A stretch of DNA of 64,000 nt from Providencia rettgeri (GTDB taxonomy: Bacteria; Pseudomonadota; Gammaproteobacteria; Enterobacterales; Enterobacteriaceae). The stretch is from the NCBI RefSeq assembly GCF_001874625.1, contig NZ_CP017671.1:1488001-1552000 (forward strand). Direction: 5' to 3'. Made by a program: the position numbers and the translations under genes. This document shows, piece by piece, positions 10,459-21,250 of this stretch. The notes under the pieces were generated by a model. The model was not told the DNA's origin, did not search any database, and was given only the letters and a program-made list of their open reading frames with translations. Position 1 is the first letter of the stretch. Each line of letters starts with the position of its first letter.

Positions 10459-11164
10459 ACAATTTATGCCAGTAAAACTGGCTCAAGCATTAGCTAACCC
10501 TATTTTCCCAGAGCTAGACAGCCAATTGCGTTCAGGTCGGCATATTAGTATTGATGACCTTGATAACCATGCATTTTTGATGGATTTTCAGGAAGCATTG
10601 GAGCAATTTTACTCACGGTATAATGTTGAGCTAATTCGTGCACCTGAAGGGTTTTTCTATTTACGCCCGCGTTCGACCACGTTGATCCCACGCTCAGTCC
10701 TATCTGAATTGGATATGATGGTTGGCAAAATTCTGTGTTATCTCTACCTCAGCCCTGAGCGTTTAAGTAATCAAGGTATCTTTACCTCTCAAGAGCTTTT
10801 TGAAGAATTACTCTCTTTAGCGGATGAAAATAAACTGCTTAAATTTGTTAATCAGCGTTCTACGGGTTCTGACCTTGATAAACAAAAATTGCAGGAAAAA
10901 TTAAGAACATCATTAAACCGTCTACGTCGTTTAGGGATGGTGCATTTTCTGCAAAATGACCCGAGTAAATTTATTATTAGTGAATCTGTGTTCCGTTTTG
11001 GTGCAGATGTACGCAGTGGTGATAACCCGCAAGACGCTCAGTTACGTATGATCCGTGATGGCGAAGCTATCTCTCTGGAAGGTGAACTCTCACTAAAAGA
11101 CAGTGAAGAAGAGAATGTCGAAGATAGTCAAGAACCGGCAGAAAGTGATGAGGATGAAGAATAA
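10439..11164 (+). CDS. mukE: chromosome partition protein MukE
   Basis: Winged-helix accessory subunit that binds the middle of MukF in the MukBEF complex. The start is set at the ATG giving [16 protein letters not shown], which matches the E. coli N terminus; a longer in-frame ORF reaches back to 10364 but that part is unlike MukE and lies wholly inside mukF. The product is 241 residues (E. coli about 234) with a strongly acidic C-terminal tail. The stop overlaps the mukB start by one base (TAATG). Confidence 0.96.
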   Translation: MSSTNIEQFMPVKLAQALANPIFPELDSQLRSGRHISIDDLDNHAFLMDFQEALEQFYSRYNVELIRAPEGFFYLRPRSTTLIPRSVLSELDMMVGKILCYLYLSPERLSNQGIFTSQELFEELLSLADENKLLKFVNQRSTGSDLDKQKLQEKLRTSLNRLRRLGMVHFLQNDPSKFIISESVFRFGADVRSGDNPQDAQLRMIRDGEAISLEGELSLKDSEEENVEDSQEPAESDEDEE

Positions 11165-14100
11165 TGATTGAACGCGGAAAATTTCGCTCACTGACGCTGG
11201 TGAATTGGAACGGTTTTTTTGCTCGTACTTTTGACCTTGACGAGTTAGTCACCACTTTATCTGGTGGTAATGGTGCGGGTAAATCGACAACGATGGCTGC
11301 TTTTATTACTGCCATGATCCCAGATTTAACCTTACTCCACTTCCGTAATACAACTGAAGCCGGTGCTACCTCAGGGTCACGGGACAAAGGGTTACATGGG
11401 AAATTACGTCCTGGAGTCTGCTATGCCATTTTAGATGTTTTAAACTCTAAACATCAGCGCGTCATGGTGGGTGTGCGCTTACAGCAAGTTGCTGGGCGTG
11501 ATAAAAAAGTTGATATTAAGCCTTTCATGGTGCAAGGCATTCCATTGGCAACGGTTCCGACTGAAATATTGACAGAAGTGATTGATGGTCGCCAAGCCAA
11601 AGTGATCCCACTGAATGAGTTAAAAGAACGCCTTGAAGAGCAAGAAGGGATTTTGTTCAAGCAATTTAACTCAATTACAGATTACCATTCGGTTCTATTT
11701 GAATTAGGTGTCTTGCCAAAACGTTTACGCTCAGCGAGTGATCGAAGCAAATATTATCGGCTTATTGAAGCGTCATTATACGGTGGGATTTCCAGCGCGA
11801 TTACGCGTTCATTACGTGATTACTTATTGCCTGAAAATGGTGGCGTTCGTAAAGCCTTCCAAGATATGGAAGCTGCATTGCGTGAAAACCGCTTAACGTT
11901 GGAAGCCATTCGCGTTACACAATCTGACCGCGACTTGTTTAAACATTTAATTAGCCAAGCAACGGATTATGTATCAGCGGATTATATGCGTCATTCCAAT
12001 GAAAGGCGTATCCATTTAGATGCCGCTTTAGCTGCACGTAATGAGTTATTCGCTAGTCGTAAACAACTGCGCATAGAGCAAGTTCGTAGTGTAGAAATGG
12101 CACGCGAACTAAATGAGCAAAATAGCGCTTCAACAGAATTGGAAGCTGATTACCAAGCGGCCAATGACCATTTGAATTTAGTGCAAGCAGCGCTACGTCA
12201 GCAAGAAAAAATAGACCGTTATCAAGCTGATATTGAAGAGCTGACTTATCGCCTTGAAGAGCAAAGCGAAGTTGTTGCAGAAGCAACAGAAACGCAAGAC
12301 GAATATGAAGCTCGTGCCCAAGCCGCTGAGATAGAGGTTGATGAGCTAAAAAACCAATTAGCGGACTACCAACAAGCATTAGATGTACAGCAAACTCGTG
12401 CTATCCAATACCAACAAGCGTTACATGCATTAACTCGAGCTCGTGATTTGTGTCAGCTTCCTGAATTATCAATTGATAATGCAGATGAATGGTTAGATAC
12501 ATTTGAGGCTCGGGAACAGCAAGCGACAGAGTCGTTATTGGCCCTTGAACAAAAAATGAGTGTTGCTGATGCAGCACATAGCCAATTTGAGCAAGCCTAT
12601 CAATTAGTTAAAAATATGGTAGGTGAGGTAAGTCGCAGTGATGCATACCAACAAGCACGTGCTCTATTACGGGATTGGTCATCACAACAGCATTTAGCTG
12701 AACGTGTACAACCGTTACGCATGCAACTCTCTGAATTACAACAACGCCTAAATAGCCAGCAGAATGCAGAGCGTATGTTGGCAGAGTTTTGTAAACGCCA
12801 CGGTCAAAGCTATGAGCCTGATGAACTTGATGCGTTAATGGCTGAGTTAGAAGCGCAACAAGAAGAATTAAGTGTTGGTGTAAACGAAAGTGGCGAAAGG
12901 CGCATGCAAATGCGCCAAGAATTGGAACAAATTCGCCAGCGTATCCAACAGTTATCTTCTAAAGCACCTGCATGGATCATTGCTCAAGAAGCATTAACTC
13001 AATTGAATGAACAATCAGGTGAAGTTTTTGCATCGAGTACTGCTGTAACTGAATTTATGCAGCAGTTGCTTGAACAAGAAAGGGAAATCACGGTTGAGCG
13101 CGATGAGATTGCAGCGCAGCGGCGCGACCTTGAGAAGCAAATAGAGCGTTTAAGTCAGCCAAGTGGTGCAGAAGATAGCCGGATGCTTGCATTGGCGGAA
13201 CGTTTCAACGGGGTATTACTGTCTGAAATTTATGATGACATTACTATTGAAGATGCGGCTTATTTCTCAGCATTATATGGTCCTGCTCGTCATGGTATTG
13301 TCGTACAGGATTTATCAGCTGTTCGTAGCCAGTTAGAAACTTTACAAGACTGCCCTGATGATGTGTATTTTATCGAAGGGGACCCTTCTTCCTTTGATGA
13401 TAGCGTTTTTGATGCCCAAGAATTTGAACAAGCCGTATTAGTTCGCTCTTCTGAGCGGCAGTGGCGTTATTCGCGTTATCCTGAGCTTCCTTTATTTGGG
13501 CGAGCAGCGCGTGAAAGCCATTTAGAGTCATTATCAGCTGAGCGTGATGAGCTCGCCGAACGCTATGCGACATTGTCATTTGATGTACAAAAAATTCAAC
13601 GTTCACATCAAGCATTCAGTCGTTTTATCGGTCAGCACATTTCTGTCGCTTTCGAAGCAGACCCAGAAGCTGAAATCCGTACACTTAATCAAAAACGAAC
13701 AGAACTAGAAAGAGCTTTAGCGCAATTTGAAGAACAAACCCAACAACAGCGCCAACAATTTGCTCAAGGAAAAGAAAGTTTAACGGTACTTAACCGTTTG
13801 TTACCGCAGATGGGCTTGTTACTTGATGAAACGCTGGTGGATAGGGTTGAAGAAATCAATGAGGAACTATCAGAAGCTGAAGAAGCGGCGCATTTCCTCA
13901 ATAAACATGGAAGTACATTAGAAAAATTAGAGCCGATTGTAACGGTATTACTCAGTGACCCTGAGCAACATGACCAGCTACGCAAAGATTACGAACTCGC
14001 GAAGCACACTCAACAGAATGCAAAACAGCAGGCTTTTGCATTGGTTGAAGTGGTTCAACGTCGGGCTCACTTTAGTTACAGTGACTCTACGGGGATGGTT

Positions 14101-15603
14101 AGTGAAAATAGTGATTTGAATGAAAAATTGCGTCAGCGTTTGGAACAGGCAGAAACCGAGCGAGCTCGAGCCCGTGAGCAACTACGTCAGCAGCAATTGC
14201 AGAGTGCGCAATACCATCAAGTATTGGCTTCGTTACGTAGCTCTTTTGAAACTAAGCAAGAAATGCTGAAAGAGCTAGAAGCCGAAATGCAGGAGATTGG
14301 TGTAAAAGCTGACCCTGAAGCACAAGAGCGTGCACGCATTCGTCGTGATGAATTACACCAACGAGTGATGGAGAACCGTAGCCGTATTAATCAGTTAGAA
14401 AAACAGCTAACCTTATGTGAAGCTGAAATGGATAACTTACAAAAACGCCTACGTAAGTTAGAAAAAGATTATTATCTATTACGTGAACAAGTGGTTTCTG
14501 CGAAAGCAGGTTGGTGTGCTGTAATGCGTTTGGTGAAAGACAATGGTGTTGAGCGCCGTTTGCACCGCCGTGAACTTGCTTATACTGATGGTGACAGTTT
14601 ACGCTCTATGTCGGATAAAGCATTAGGGGCGCTACGTCTTGCGGTGGCAGATAACGAACATTTACGTGATGTGCTACGTTTATCTGAAGATCCAAAATAC
14701 CCAGAACGCAAAATTAAGTTCTTTATTGCAGTGTATCAACACTTACGCGAACGAATTCGCCAAGATATTATTCGTACGGATGACCCGATTGATGCGATTG
14801 AGCAAATGGAAATTGAGTTGGGTCGTTTAACGGAAGAATTAACCGCTCGTGAGCAAAAATTAGCGATTAGCTCGAAAAGTGTGGCGAATATTATTCGCAA
14901 AACAATCCAACGTGAACAAAATCGTATCCGCATGTTAAACCAAGGGTTACAAGCTGTTGCGTTTGGCCAAGTGAAAGGCGTTCGTCTTAATGTAAATATT
15001 CGTGAGAGCCATGCGTTGTTACTCAGTGTCCTGTCTGAAGAAAGTGAAATGCATCAAGACTTATTTACTAGCCAGCGCCTGACATTCTCTGAAGCGATGG
15101 CAAAACTGTATCAACGCCTTAACCCTCAAGTGGATGTTGGCCAGCGTTTACCGCAAACCATTGGTGAGGAATTACTCGATTATCGTAATTATTTAGAGCT
15201 AGATGTCGAGGTTAACCGTGGCTCAGATGGCTGGCTGAAAGCAGAGAGTGGTGCGCTATCAACGGGTGAAGCTATTGGTACAGGGATGTCAATTCTGGTG
15301 ATGGTGGTACAAAGCTGGGAAGAAGAATCCCGTCGTTTACGTGCAAAAGATATTATTCCTTGTCGTCTATTATTCTTAGATGAAGCCGCTCGATTAGATG
15401 CTAAATCGATAGCAACCTTATTCGAATTGTGTGATAGGTTAGAAATGCAGTTAATAATTGCGGCACCAGAGAATATAAGCCCTGAGAAAGGGACAACTTA
15501 TAAGCTAGTTCGTAAGGTGATAGGCAACCATGAGCATGTGCATGTGGTTGGCTTAAAAGGTTTTGGCCAAGACAGTGCTAGTGTTCAAGAACCGGCCTTG
15601 TAG
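11164..15603 (+). CDS. mukB: chromosome partition protein MukB (condensin SMC-like ATPase)
   Basis: SMC-like ATPase that compacts and segregates the nucleoid. The 1479-residue protein (E. coli 1486) has Walker [10 protein letters not shown] at about 34-42 and very long coiled coils rich in Gln/Glu/Arg, broken by a hinge around residues 650-780. The C-terminal head has signature [12 protein letters not shown] (about 1363) and Walker [13 protein letters not shown] (about 1400). MatP, encoded at 56.2 kb here, is known in E. coli to displace MukBEF from Ter. A strong terminator follows. Confidence 0.98.
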   Translation: MIERGKFRSLTLVNWNGFFARTFDLDELVTTLSGGNGAGKSTTMAAFITAMIPDLTLLHFRNTTEAGATSGSRDKGLHGKLRPGVCYAILDVLNSKHQRVMVGVRLQQVAGRDKKVDIKPFMVQGIPLATVPTEILTEVIDGRQAKVIPLNELKERLEEQEGILFKQFNSITDYHSVLFELGVLPKRLRSASDRSKYYRLIEASLYGGISSAITRSLRDYLLPENGGVRKAFQDMEAALRENRLTLEAIRVTQSDRDLFKHLISQATDYVSADYMRHSNERRIHLDAALAARNELFASRKQLRIEQVRSVEMARELNEQNSASTELEADYQAANDHLNLVQAALRQQEKIDRYQADIEELTYRLEEQSEVVAEATETQDEYEARAQAAEIEVDELKNQLADYQQALDVQQTRAIQYQQALHALTRARDLCQLPELSIDNADEWLDTFEAREQQATESLLALEQKMSVADAAHSQFEQAYQLVKNMVGEVSRSDAYQQARALLRDWSSQQHLAERVQPLRMQLSELQQRLNSQQNAERMLAEFCKRHGQSYEPDELDALMAELEAQQEELSVGVNESGERRMQMRQELEQIRQRIQQLSSKAPAWIIAQEALTQLNEQSGEVFASSTAVTEFMQQLLEQEREITVERDEIAAQRRDLEKQIERLSQPSGAEDSRMLALAERFNGVLLSEIYDDITIEDAAYFSALYGPARHGIVVQDLSAVRSQLETLQDCPDDVYFIEGDPSSFDDSVFDAQEFEQAVLVRSSERQWRYSRYPELPLFGRAARESHLESLSAERDELAERYATLSFDVQKIQRSHQAFSRFIGQHISVAFEADPEAEIRTLNQKRTELERALAQFEEQTQQQRQQFAQGKESLTVLNRLLPQMGLLLDETLVDRVEEINEELSEAEEAAHFLNKHGSTLEKLEPIVTVLLSDPEQHDQLRKDYELAKHTQQNAKQQAFALVEVVQRRAHFSYSDSTGMVSENSDLNEKLRQRLEQAETERARAREQLRQQQLQSAQYHQVLASLRSSFETKQEMLKELEAEMQEIGVKADPEAQERARIRRDELHQRVMENRSRINQLEKQLTLCEAEMDNLQKRLRKLEKDYYLLREQVVSAKAGWCAVMRLVKDNGVERRLHRRELAYTDGDSLRSMSDKALGALRLAVADNEHLRDVLRLSEDPKYPERKIKFFIAVYQHLRERIRQDIIRTDDPIDAIEQMEIELGRLTEELTAREQKLAISSKSVANIIRKTIQREQNRIRMLNQGLQAVAFGQVKGVRLNVNIRESHALLLSVLSEESEMHQDLFTSQRLTFSEAMAKLYQRLNPQVDVGQRLPQTIGEELLDYRNYLELDVEVNRGSDGWLKAESGALSTGEAIGTGMSILVMVVQSWEEESRRLRAKDIIPCRLLFLDEAARLDAKSIATLFELCDRLEMQLIIAAPENISPEKGTTYKLVRKVIGNHEHVHVVGLKGFGQDSASVQEPAL

Positions 15604-15626
15604 TAATAGATAACTTAAATGCATTT

Positions 15627-15662
15627 AAAGCCGATACTTAGTAATAAGTATCGGCTTTTTTG
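15627..15662 (+). terminator. intrinsic terminator of cmoM-mukFEB
   Basis: AAAGCCGATACTTA / TAAGTATCGGCTTTTTT is a long near-perfect stem ending in a T run, 24 bases after the mukB stop. Confidence 0.92.
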
Positions 15663-16324
15663 TATTTGATATCCCTTCTTCTAACTGAAGGGATATCTGT
15701 GTTTTAAACATAAAAGCACAGTATTTTAATGGGTAGCTTAATAGTGATAGCGAGAGAAACTGCTTAGGGAAAGTATATTTTTACGATTAACGCATATAGA
15801 ATGTAACAAAAATTAATGAAGTATAACTAACTCTCGTAATGAATTTAATTTAGGTAAAACTTTGCATGAAAAATACTTATAGTTATATCGATATAATAAC
15901 TAATTATGGATAAGGATAATTAACTGTTTCTATATAGGGGTATTTGGCAGTTTTACAACGGATTGGAATTTTTTTTATCTGTTTATTTCTTATTTATGCT
16001 GATGGAGTCTCACAAAAACTCTAAATTGGTGTTTTAATTGGTTGATTTATTTGTTTGTTTTGGTTTTTCTTAATGTTAAACAACATAAAAATGTAACCTG
16101 AGTGCTAAGGTTAGTCAGTTCATTGTATTTTTATTCTTTAGCGCATTAATTATTAATAATTTTGTATAAAAGAAAGTTGGATGGGAAAGAGATAATTAAG
16201 GGTGTACCTTATTGCGCATATTAATTAGATATAAAAAATGATGTAAAATGAAATACTCTGTAATGGAGTTAGCTTGTATTCTGATGGCCAATTAACACTA
16301 ATCAATAAATTTGGAATACAAAAA
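15663..16324 (+). other. AT-rich leader upstream of the trimeric autotransporter
   Basis: About 660 bases separate the mukB terminator from the adhesin ATG. The sequence is very AT-rich with T-rich tracts typical of H-NS-bound, horizontally acquired regions (inference). I see no credible small ORF, RNA gene or clear sigma-70 promoter. A TTG-initiated extension of the adhesin frame back to 16274 precedes the signal peptide and is rejected. Confidence 0.4.
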
Positions 16325-17278
16325 ATGAATAAATTAACCTTATTAGCCGTTATGGTTTCTGCAACCATGATGAGTAACGTATCTGTTGCGGATGTTAGCT
16401 GGGCCGGTTGGAATAACAATATTGGCAGCGATAATGGACATGCAAGTACAGCACTAACATCAGAAAATCAAAATATTCTTGCTAACAATGTAAATAACGT
16501 TAATGCAGATTTGCAGGATCATAAAGCTAAACAAGATGCATATAATGCTAAGCAAGATGGATATAATAAGCATCAGAAAGAGATTAATGAAAACCAAACC
16601 CTGATCAACCAAAATCAGGGGGTTTTAAATCAAATCCAAGCAGATATTAATTCTAAGCAAGCAATAACTAACGTTGAGCAAGCTAATATTAATAAAGAAC
16701 AAAAAGTAGTAAATGAAAACCAAAAAGTCGTTAATGATAAACAAGACGTTATTAACCAAAATCAAGCTAAAGTTAATAGCGACCAAAAATTAGTAAATGA
16801 AAATCAAAAAGTCGTTAATGATAAGCAAGATGTTATTAACCAAAACCAAGCTAAAGTTAATAGTGACCAAAAATTAACCAATAATAAACAAACTGTTTTT
16901 AATAAAAACCAAATGGCTTTCAACAATAGCCAAATAGCTGTTAATAACCGCCAATCTCAGATCAATAAAAATGTTGATAATAGATTAAATCAGCTAGATA
17001 GCAGAGTCACATCGTTAGATAAGCGTGTTGATTCATTAGATAACGAATTAAAGCGTGGGTTGGCTTCGCAAGCTGCTTTATCAGGGTTATTCCAACCTTA
17101 TAATGTTGGGCACTTTAACCTATCTATGGCGTTAGGTGGTTATGAATCTAATACAGCTCTTGCACTAGGTTCAGGTTATCGTATTGATGAAAGTGTGGCA
17201 GTAAAAGCGGGTGTAGCAACAAATACTGATGACTTTAAAGGCGTGACTTATAATGCCGCTGTTAACTTTGAATGGTAA
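16325..17278 (+). CDS. stalk-only trimeric autotransporter (YadA-type anchor)
   Basis: A 317-residue trimeric autotransporter adhesin. Signal peptide MNKLTLLAVMVSATMMSNVSVA is followed by a short unrelated N-terminal piece. About 24 unbroken heptads follow (about residues 58-225) of the form [IV]NxNQxx, then a leucine-spaced LDxRV coiled-coil neck and a C-terminal YadA-like anchor (residues 245-317, ending NFEW). There is no globular head. Residues 126-153 and 154-181 are near-identical 28-residue repeats. The start is the ATG before the signal peptide. The expected site is the outer membrane, with a trimeric rod of about 25 nm. It lies between mukB and ldtD, neighbours in E. coli, so it is accessory. 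Ligand unknown. Confidence 0.85.
   Translation: MNKLTLLAVMVSATMMSNVSVADVSWAGWNNNIGSDNGHASTALTSENQNILANNVNNVNADLQDHKAKQDAYNAKQDGYNKHQKEINENQTLINQNQGVLNQIQADINSKQAITNVEQANINKEQKVVNENQKVVNDKQDVINQNQAKVNSDQKLVNENQKVVNDKQDVINQNQAKVNSDQKLTNNKQTVFNKNQMAFNNSQIAVNNRQSQINKNVDNRLNQLDSRVTSLDKRVDSLDNELKRGLASQAALSGLFQPYNVGHFNLSMALGGYESNTALALGSGYRIDESVAVKAGVATNTDDFKGVTYNAAVNFEW
16700..16867 (+). repeat. two tandem 84-base repeats in the adhesin stalk
   Basis: Copies 16700-16783 and 16784-16867 encode nearly the same 28 residues (four heptads: QK[VL]VNEN, QKVVNDK, QDVINQN, QAKVNSD). They differ at only a few bases, nearly all silent third positions. A partial third copy starts at 16868. Such in-frame repeats can expand or contract by recombination and change stalk length. 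Confidence 0.9.
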
Positions 17279-17326
17279 CAGGAATCATTAGTTAACCCCC
17301 TCATGGTTACACTTTTAATCTAACTT

Positions 17327-17363
17327 AAGGCAAAAAAGCATATGTTATGTTTTTTGCCTTTTA
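17327..17363 (+). terminator. terminator of the adhesin gene
   Basis: AAGGCAAAAAA / TTTTTTGCCTT stem with a 12-base loop and T-rich tail, 48 bases after the stop codon. Confidence 0.85.
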
Positions 17364-17669
17364 TTCTTTAATTGAATAAATACTCATATGGGGCATAAAA
17401 AGCGGTAACACACTTGGTTTTTATTTGTTTTAGCCGTTTATATCGTTACCTTACGTTTATTGATAATCAGAAGAAATAAACACAGAATTAGTTTTTTCCT
17501 ATAACATTCCTGCCTATATTGTTCATACTGACTTAATGATGCTTAAGTTGATATGCTGCACTGTTAACCATGTATAATGTGTGAATACTTTGAGTATCCA
17601 GAATTTACTATAATAAAATCGTTAATAATAAAAACTATTGTTATCCATGTTGTAACTTAAGGTGGATGT
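17364..17669 (+). other. ldtD upstream region
   Basis: This 306-base AT-rich gap has no ORF. A perfect TATAAT hexamer lies at 17573-17578 with TTGATA at 17548-17553, but the 19-base spacing is long, so this is only a candidate ldtD promoter. In E. coli ldtD is induced by Cpx stress; no CpxR box was confidently seen. Confidence 0.35.
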
Positions 17670-19427
17670 ATGGCAAAGAGAAGTGTGAAAGCTCTGCAAG
17701 TCTCAGTAATATGTGGGTTAATGGCATTACACATACCTGCGTTTTCAAATGAAGAAAATATGCAGCAAAGTGTCGAGGAAGTACAAGCTACCGCGGCAGT
17801 TACACCAGCAGAAAGTTTGGCTAAAATAACAGTCTCGCTTCCTTCGGGGGTGAAACCTGTTTTTGCTTCACAATTATCTAAATTATATGCTGAGCGGCAA
17901 ATGCAGCTATTGTGGCAAGATGAAACAGCAATTAGTCAATTCCAACAACAGTTGGCCGAATTAGCACTCGCGGGGGTACAACCTCAATTTGCCGAGTGGC
18001 TCGCGATACTGGAAAATAACCAATTAAATGAACTTGGTCGTGACGTTATTTTGTCCGATGCAATGTTGGGATATTTACACTATTTATCTTCGGTTGAAGC
18101 CAGTGGGCAATATTGGTTATATAGTAGCCGCCCCTATAAAATTATTGCCCCGACTTCTGCACAAATGAAACCATGGTTAGATGCAGTTTCAGGTAATCGC
18201 TTAAGTGATTGGGTGAAATCGCAAGCCCCTAACCATCCAATGTATTTGCCAATGCGCAAAGAAATGCTGAAGTTATTGGCGATGCCTGAAGATGACTTGG
18301 AAATCGTGGGGACTAAAACATTAAAACCAGGTCAATCAAATGATGACGTGGTTATTTTGCGCCAAATTCTGCAACGTGAAGGGTTACTGGAAGGTGAAAC
18401 AGTAATGGAGAGCAGCGAAGTTGAAGCCCCTGAAACGATGGCGCAAGTTGCTGAGCAAGCGGTTGAACAAACCAGTGAACCAGCAAAAACAGCTGAGACA
18501 CCAATAAGTAAGGCATCAAAAGTGTATAGCCAAGACCTTGTTGATGCGGTAAAAAAATTCCAATTACAGTATGGCTTAGAAGCGGATGGTGTTGTCGGTA
18601 AAGGTACGCGTGTTTGGCTGAATATGAAGCCAAAACAAAAAGCAGGATTAATGGCATTAAATATTCAGCGGTTGCGTATTATTCCAGCAAGTCAAGGAAC
18701 TGGGATTTTAGTCAATATACCAGGCTATTCCTTAGATTTTTATTTGAATGATGAGGTTATTTTAGACTCAAAAGTGATTGTTGGACGTGCTGATCGAAAA
18801 ACACCGATCATGAGCAGTGCACTGAATAATGTGGTGATTAACCCTCCTTGGAGTGTGCCGACTAGCATGGCACGTAAAGATATTGCCCCGAGAGGAAAGC
18901 AAGATCCAAGTTATTTTAGCCGTAAAGGGTATACTGTTTATTCGGGGTGGGGCGCAGATTCCTATGAAATCGACCCGTATGCCATTGATTGGGAAAGTAT
19001 TACGCCTGCCAATTTCCCTTATCGAATTCGTCAAGCTCCTGGCCCTACTAATTCATTAGGGCGCTATAAATTTAACATGCCAAGTTCTGATGCAATTTAT
19101 TTGCATGATACACCGAATCATAGTCTATTTAATCGCAACGCACGTGCAATAAGTTCTGGGTGTGTACGAGTTAATAAAGCTAGTGAGCTTGCAAGTATTT
19201 TATTAGGTGATGCGGGCTGGGAAAGGAAGCGCATTGATGGTGCACTTAAGGAAGGTTCGACCCGTTATGTGAATATACCGGATAGGATCCCAGTATTTCT
19301 TTATTATCAAACCGCTTGGGTTGATAAAGACCAGCAACCACAATATCGAGCGGATATATATCAATATGATAACAGCATTAATAATGCAGATAACTATTTG
19401 CCAATGTTGAAAAAGATTTTGCATTAA
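17670..19427 (+). CDS. ldtD: L,D-transpeptidase LdtD (YcbB)
   Basis: Periplasmic L,D-transpeptidase that makes 3-3 mDAP crosslinks in peptidoglycan and can bypass penicillin-binding proteins. The 585-residue protein (E. coli 615) has an N-terminal signal or anchor segment, a scaffold domain, a peptidoglycan-binding domain interrupted by a low-complexity Glu/Ala/Thr-rich insert (about residues 245-290), and the YkuD catalytic domain. The catalytic motif HDTPNHSLF...SSGCVRVN places the nucleophile at Cys498. The ATG follows AAGGTGG (17659-17665). A clean terminator follows at 19450. Confidence 0.96.
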   Translation: MAKRSVKALQVSVICGLMALHIPAFSNEENMQQSVEEVQATAAVTPAESLAKITVSLPSGVKPVFASQLSKLYAERQMQLLWQDETAISQFQQQLAELALAGVQPQFAEWLAILENNQLNELGRDVILSDAMLGYLHYLSSVEASGQYWLYSSRPYKIIAPTSAQMKPWLDAVSGNRLSDWVKSQAPNHPMYLPMRKEMLKLLAMPEDDLEIVGTKTLKPGQSNDDVVILRQILQREGLLEGETVMESSEVEAPETMAQVAEQAVEQTSEPAKTAETPISKASKVYSQDLVDAVKKFQLQYGLEADGVVGKGTRVWLNMKPKQKAGLMALNIQRLRIIPASQGTGILVNIPGYSLDFYLNDEVILDSKVIVGRADRKTPIMSSALNNVVINPPWSVPTSMARKDIAPRGKQDPSYFSRKGYTVYSGWGADSYEIDPYAIDWESITPANFPYRIRQAPGPTNSLGRYKFNMPSSDAIYLHDTPNHSLFNRNARAISSGCVRVNKASELASILLGDAGWERKRIDGALKEGSTRYVNIPDRIPVFLYYQTAWVDKDQQPQYRADIYQYDNSINNADNYLPMLKKILH

Positions 19428-19449
19428 TCATCATGTTAGCTTAAATATG

Positions 19450-19473
19450 AAAGGGGGATTTCCCCCTTTTTTG
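19450..19473 (+). terminator. terminator of ldtD
   Basis: AAAGGGGG / CCCCCTTTTTT hairpin with a four-base loop, 22 bases after the stop codon. Confidence 0.92.
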
Positions 19474-19793
19474 CGAGTATTTCTGTTTAACTCCCATAAT
19501 TTCTTATTAGGTCCGTTGCTTTTAGGCATTTAATTATTATCATGCAGTAAATAATAGAGAGCTGATCGCGATTCATATCAGCCAAGGCAGCAAAGTAAGC
19601 GTAGTAATTCGCTTATTACATGTGAATTTAGTGACAAAGCGCTATTTTTGACGAATATAGCAACCAAATTCCCTTAAAGTATGCATATCTTTACATAAAT
19701 ATACATTAAAATTAAGAATGTTTTGCTAGACTCAATAGGTTGTCAAAATTTTATCGATTATTACTGAAATTATTAGAGTCTGAGCTATCACCT
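19474..19793 (+). other. ldtD-ycbK intergenic region
   Basis: About 320 bases. The only structure I see is a short inverted repeat GCTGAT / ATCAGC near 19561-19582. A TTG at 19740 opens the ycbK frame early, but the conserved start is at 19794. No promoter hexamers stand out. Confidence 0.35.
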
Positions 19794-20342
19794 ATGGATA
19801 TTATTGACCAATCCCGCAGAAAATGGCTGGGAATTGGGGCTGCTACAGTCGGCCTTAGTTTATTACCAAGCCATGTATTTGCTGCAATGACCACCCCACG
19901 CCCACGTATTTTACGCTTTCAAAATATTAATACGGGGGAGTCTTTAAAAACAGAATTTTTTGACGGTCAACGTTATAACAAATCTGAACTTGCACGTTTA
20001 AATCATTTTTTCCGTGATTACCGCTGCGATAAAGTCAAAACCATTGATCCTAAATTATTTGACCAAATTTATTTATTACAAATGATGATGGGAACTAACA
20101 AACCAGTTCAACTTATTTCGGGTTATCGCTCTTTAGAAACGAATAATAAATTGCGTAGTAAAAGTTCGGGAGTCGCGAAGAAAAGTTACCATACTCGCGG
20201 GCAAGCGATGGATTTCCATATCGAAGGTTTACAGTTAAGTAACATTCGTAAAGCCGCGCTGAAAATGAAAGCGGGTGGTGTTGGCTATTATCCTAGAAGC
20301 AATTTTATACATATTGATACAGGGCCAGCAAGAACGTGGTAA
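19794..20342 (+). CDS. ycbK: Tat-exported M15-family (DUF882) protein YcbK
   Basis: Predicted periplasmic zinc metallopeptidase of the M15/DUF882 group, related to peptidoglycan-cleaving MepK. The 182 residues equal the E. coli YcbK length, which fixes the ATG at 19794. The N terminus QSRRKWLGIGAATVGLSLL is a twin-arginine signal. Metal and active-site motifs are SGYRS, SYHTRGQAMDFHIEG and FIHIDTGPARTW. It is followed by gloC 39 bases on. An 8-base inverted repeat (20341-20348 / 20358-20365) lies between the two and may affect gloC translation or mRNA ends. Confidence 0.94.
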   Translation: MDIIDQSRRKWLGIGAATVGLSLLPSHVFAAMTTPRPRILRFQNINTGESLKTEFFDGQRYNKSELARLNHFFRDYRCDKVKTIDPKLFDQIYLLQMMMGTNKPVQLISGYRSLETNNKLRSKSSGVAKKSYHTRGQAMDFHIEGLQLSNIRKAALKMKAGGVGYYPRSNFIHIDTGPARTW

Positions 20343-20381
20343 TCTGTGCATAGGTGACACAGATTACGGAGTAATTGCCCG

Positions 20382-21029
20382 ATGAAATATACTATTATCC
20401 CAGTAACACCATTTATGCAAAACTGTCAGGTTATTTGGGATGAAAATACGTTAGAAGCGGTTGTGGTTGACCCCGGCGGTGAGGCAGAAAAAATTATTTC
20501 TGCCATTGAAAGTCGAGGGCTAAAGTTAACTAAAATTCTGCTTACCCACGGTCATTCTGACCATATCGGTGCTTCAGCTATACTTTCCAAACATTTCTCT
20601 GTGCCTATTTATGGGCCACAAAAAGAAGACGCGTTTTGGATTGAAAATCTTGCTGAGCAAAATGCCATGTTTTATATAGGGGAATGTCCTGATTTTACGC
20701 CTGACTATTGGCTAGAAGAAGGGGATACAGTCACTTGTGGTGGCATTTCATTTGATGTGTTGCATTGCCCAGGGCATACACCCGGTCATATTATTTTTGT
20801 GAATCACAATGATAAGCTAATTTCAATGGGTGATGTGTTATTTAAGGGTGGGGTAGGTCGCAGTGACTTCCCTCGTGGTAATCACCAAGATTTAATCTCA
20901 TCAATTAAAACTAAAGTACTGCCTTTAGGTGACGATTACCAGTTTATACCGGGGCATGGGCCAATGTCTAATTTAGGTTTTGAACGCAAAACCAACCCTT
21001 TCTTACAAGATGAATTACCTGTTTGGTAA
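20382..21029 (+). CDS. gloC: hydroxyacylglutathione hydrolase GloC
   Basis: Type II glyoxalase (YcbL) of the metallo-beta-lactamase fold, which hydrolyses S-lactoylglutathione to D-lactate and glutathione in methylglyoxal detoxification. The 215 residues match E. coli GloC. Metal ligands are in THGHSDHIG (about residue 55), CPGHTPGH and the late GHG. A CGGAG ribosome site sits 10 bases before the ATG. It ends at an intrinsic terminator just before the toxin region; in E. coli aspC is its near neighbour. Confidence 0.95.
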   Translation: MKYTIIPVTPFMQNCQVIWDENTLEAVVVDPGGEAEKIISAIESRGLKLTKILLTHGHSDHIGASAILSKHFSVPIYGPQKEDAFWIENLAEQNAMFYIGECPDFTPDYWLEEGDTVTCGGISFDVLHCPGHTPGHIIFVNHNDKLISMGDVLFKGGVGRSDFPRGNHQDLISSIKTKVLPLGDDYQFIPGHGPMSNLGFERKTNPFLQDELPVW

Positions 21030-21060
21030 TTAACAAAAATAGTCATTCCTTCCTAATTTA

Positions 21061-21093
21061 AAAACATACCCTAAGAATTGGGTATGTTTTTTA
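21061..21093 (+). terminator. terminator of ycbK-gloC
   Basis: AAAACATACCC / GGGTATGTTTTTT stem with an 8-base loop, 31 bases after the gloC stop. Confidence 0.92.
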
Positions 21094-21097
21094 TAGT

Positions 21098-21162
21098 TAA
21101 TTATCATTGATAATTACCCTATGTTAATTTTTACTATCCGAAACATTTTATCCGAATGTTTC
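21098..21162 (+). promoter_or_regulatory. operator-like palindromes upstream of the giant toxin gene
   Basis: Two inverted repeats lie in the 157-base gap before the toxin: TAATTATCA-T-TGATAATTA (21098-21116) and GAAACATT-7-AATGTTTC (21140-21162). The second overlaps a direct repeat of TATCCGAA (at 21135 and 21149). Neither is followed by a T run, so regulator binding sites are more likely than terminators. The cognate regulator is unknown. Confidence 0.45.
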
Positions 21163-21250
21163 ATATTGATATGGTTATTAATAAATTACTTTGTTACTTT
21201 AAATATTAATTTCAATAACATACATTAATTATTAATTAAAGGGAATTATT

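Noticed and set aside
16274..16324. TTG-initiated extension of the autotransporter
   Set aside because: It precedes a textbook signal peptide that starts at the ATG at 16325.
16700..16890. CRISPR-like direct repeats
   Set aside because: The repeats are contiguous and in frame within a coiled-coil coding region, with no spacers.
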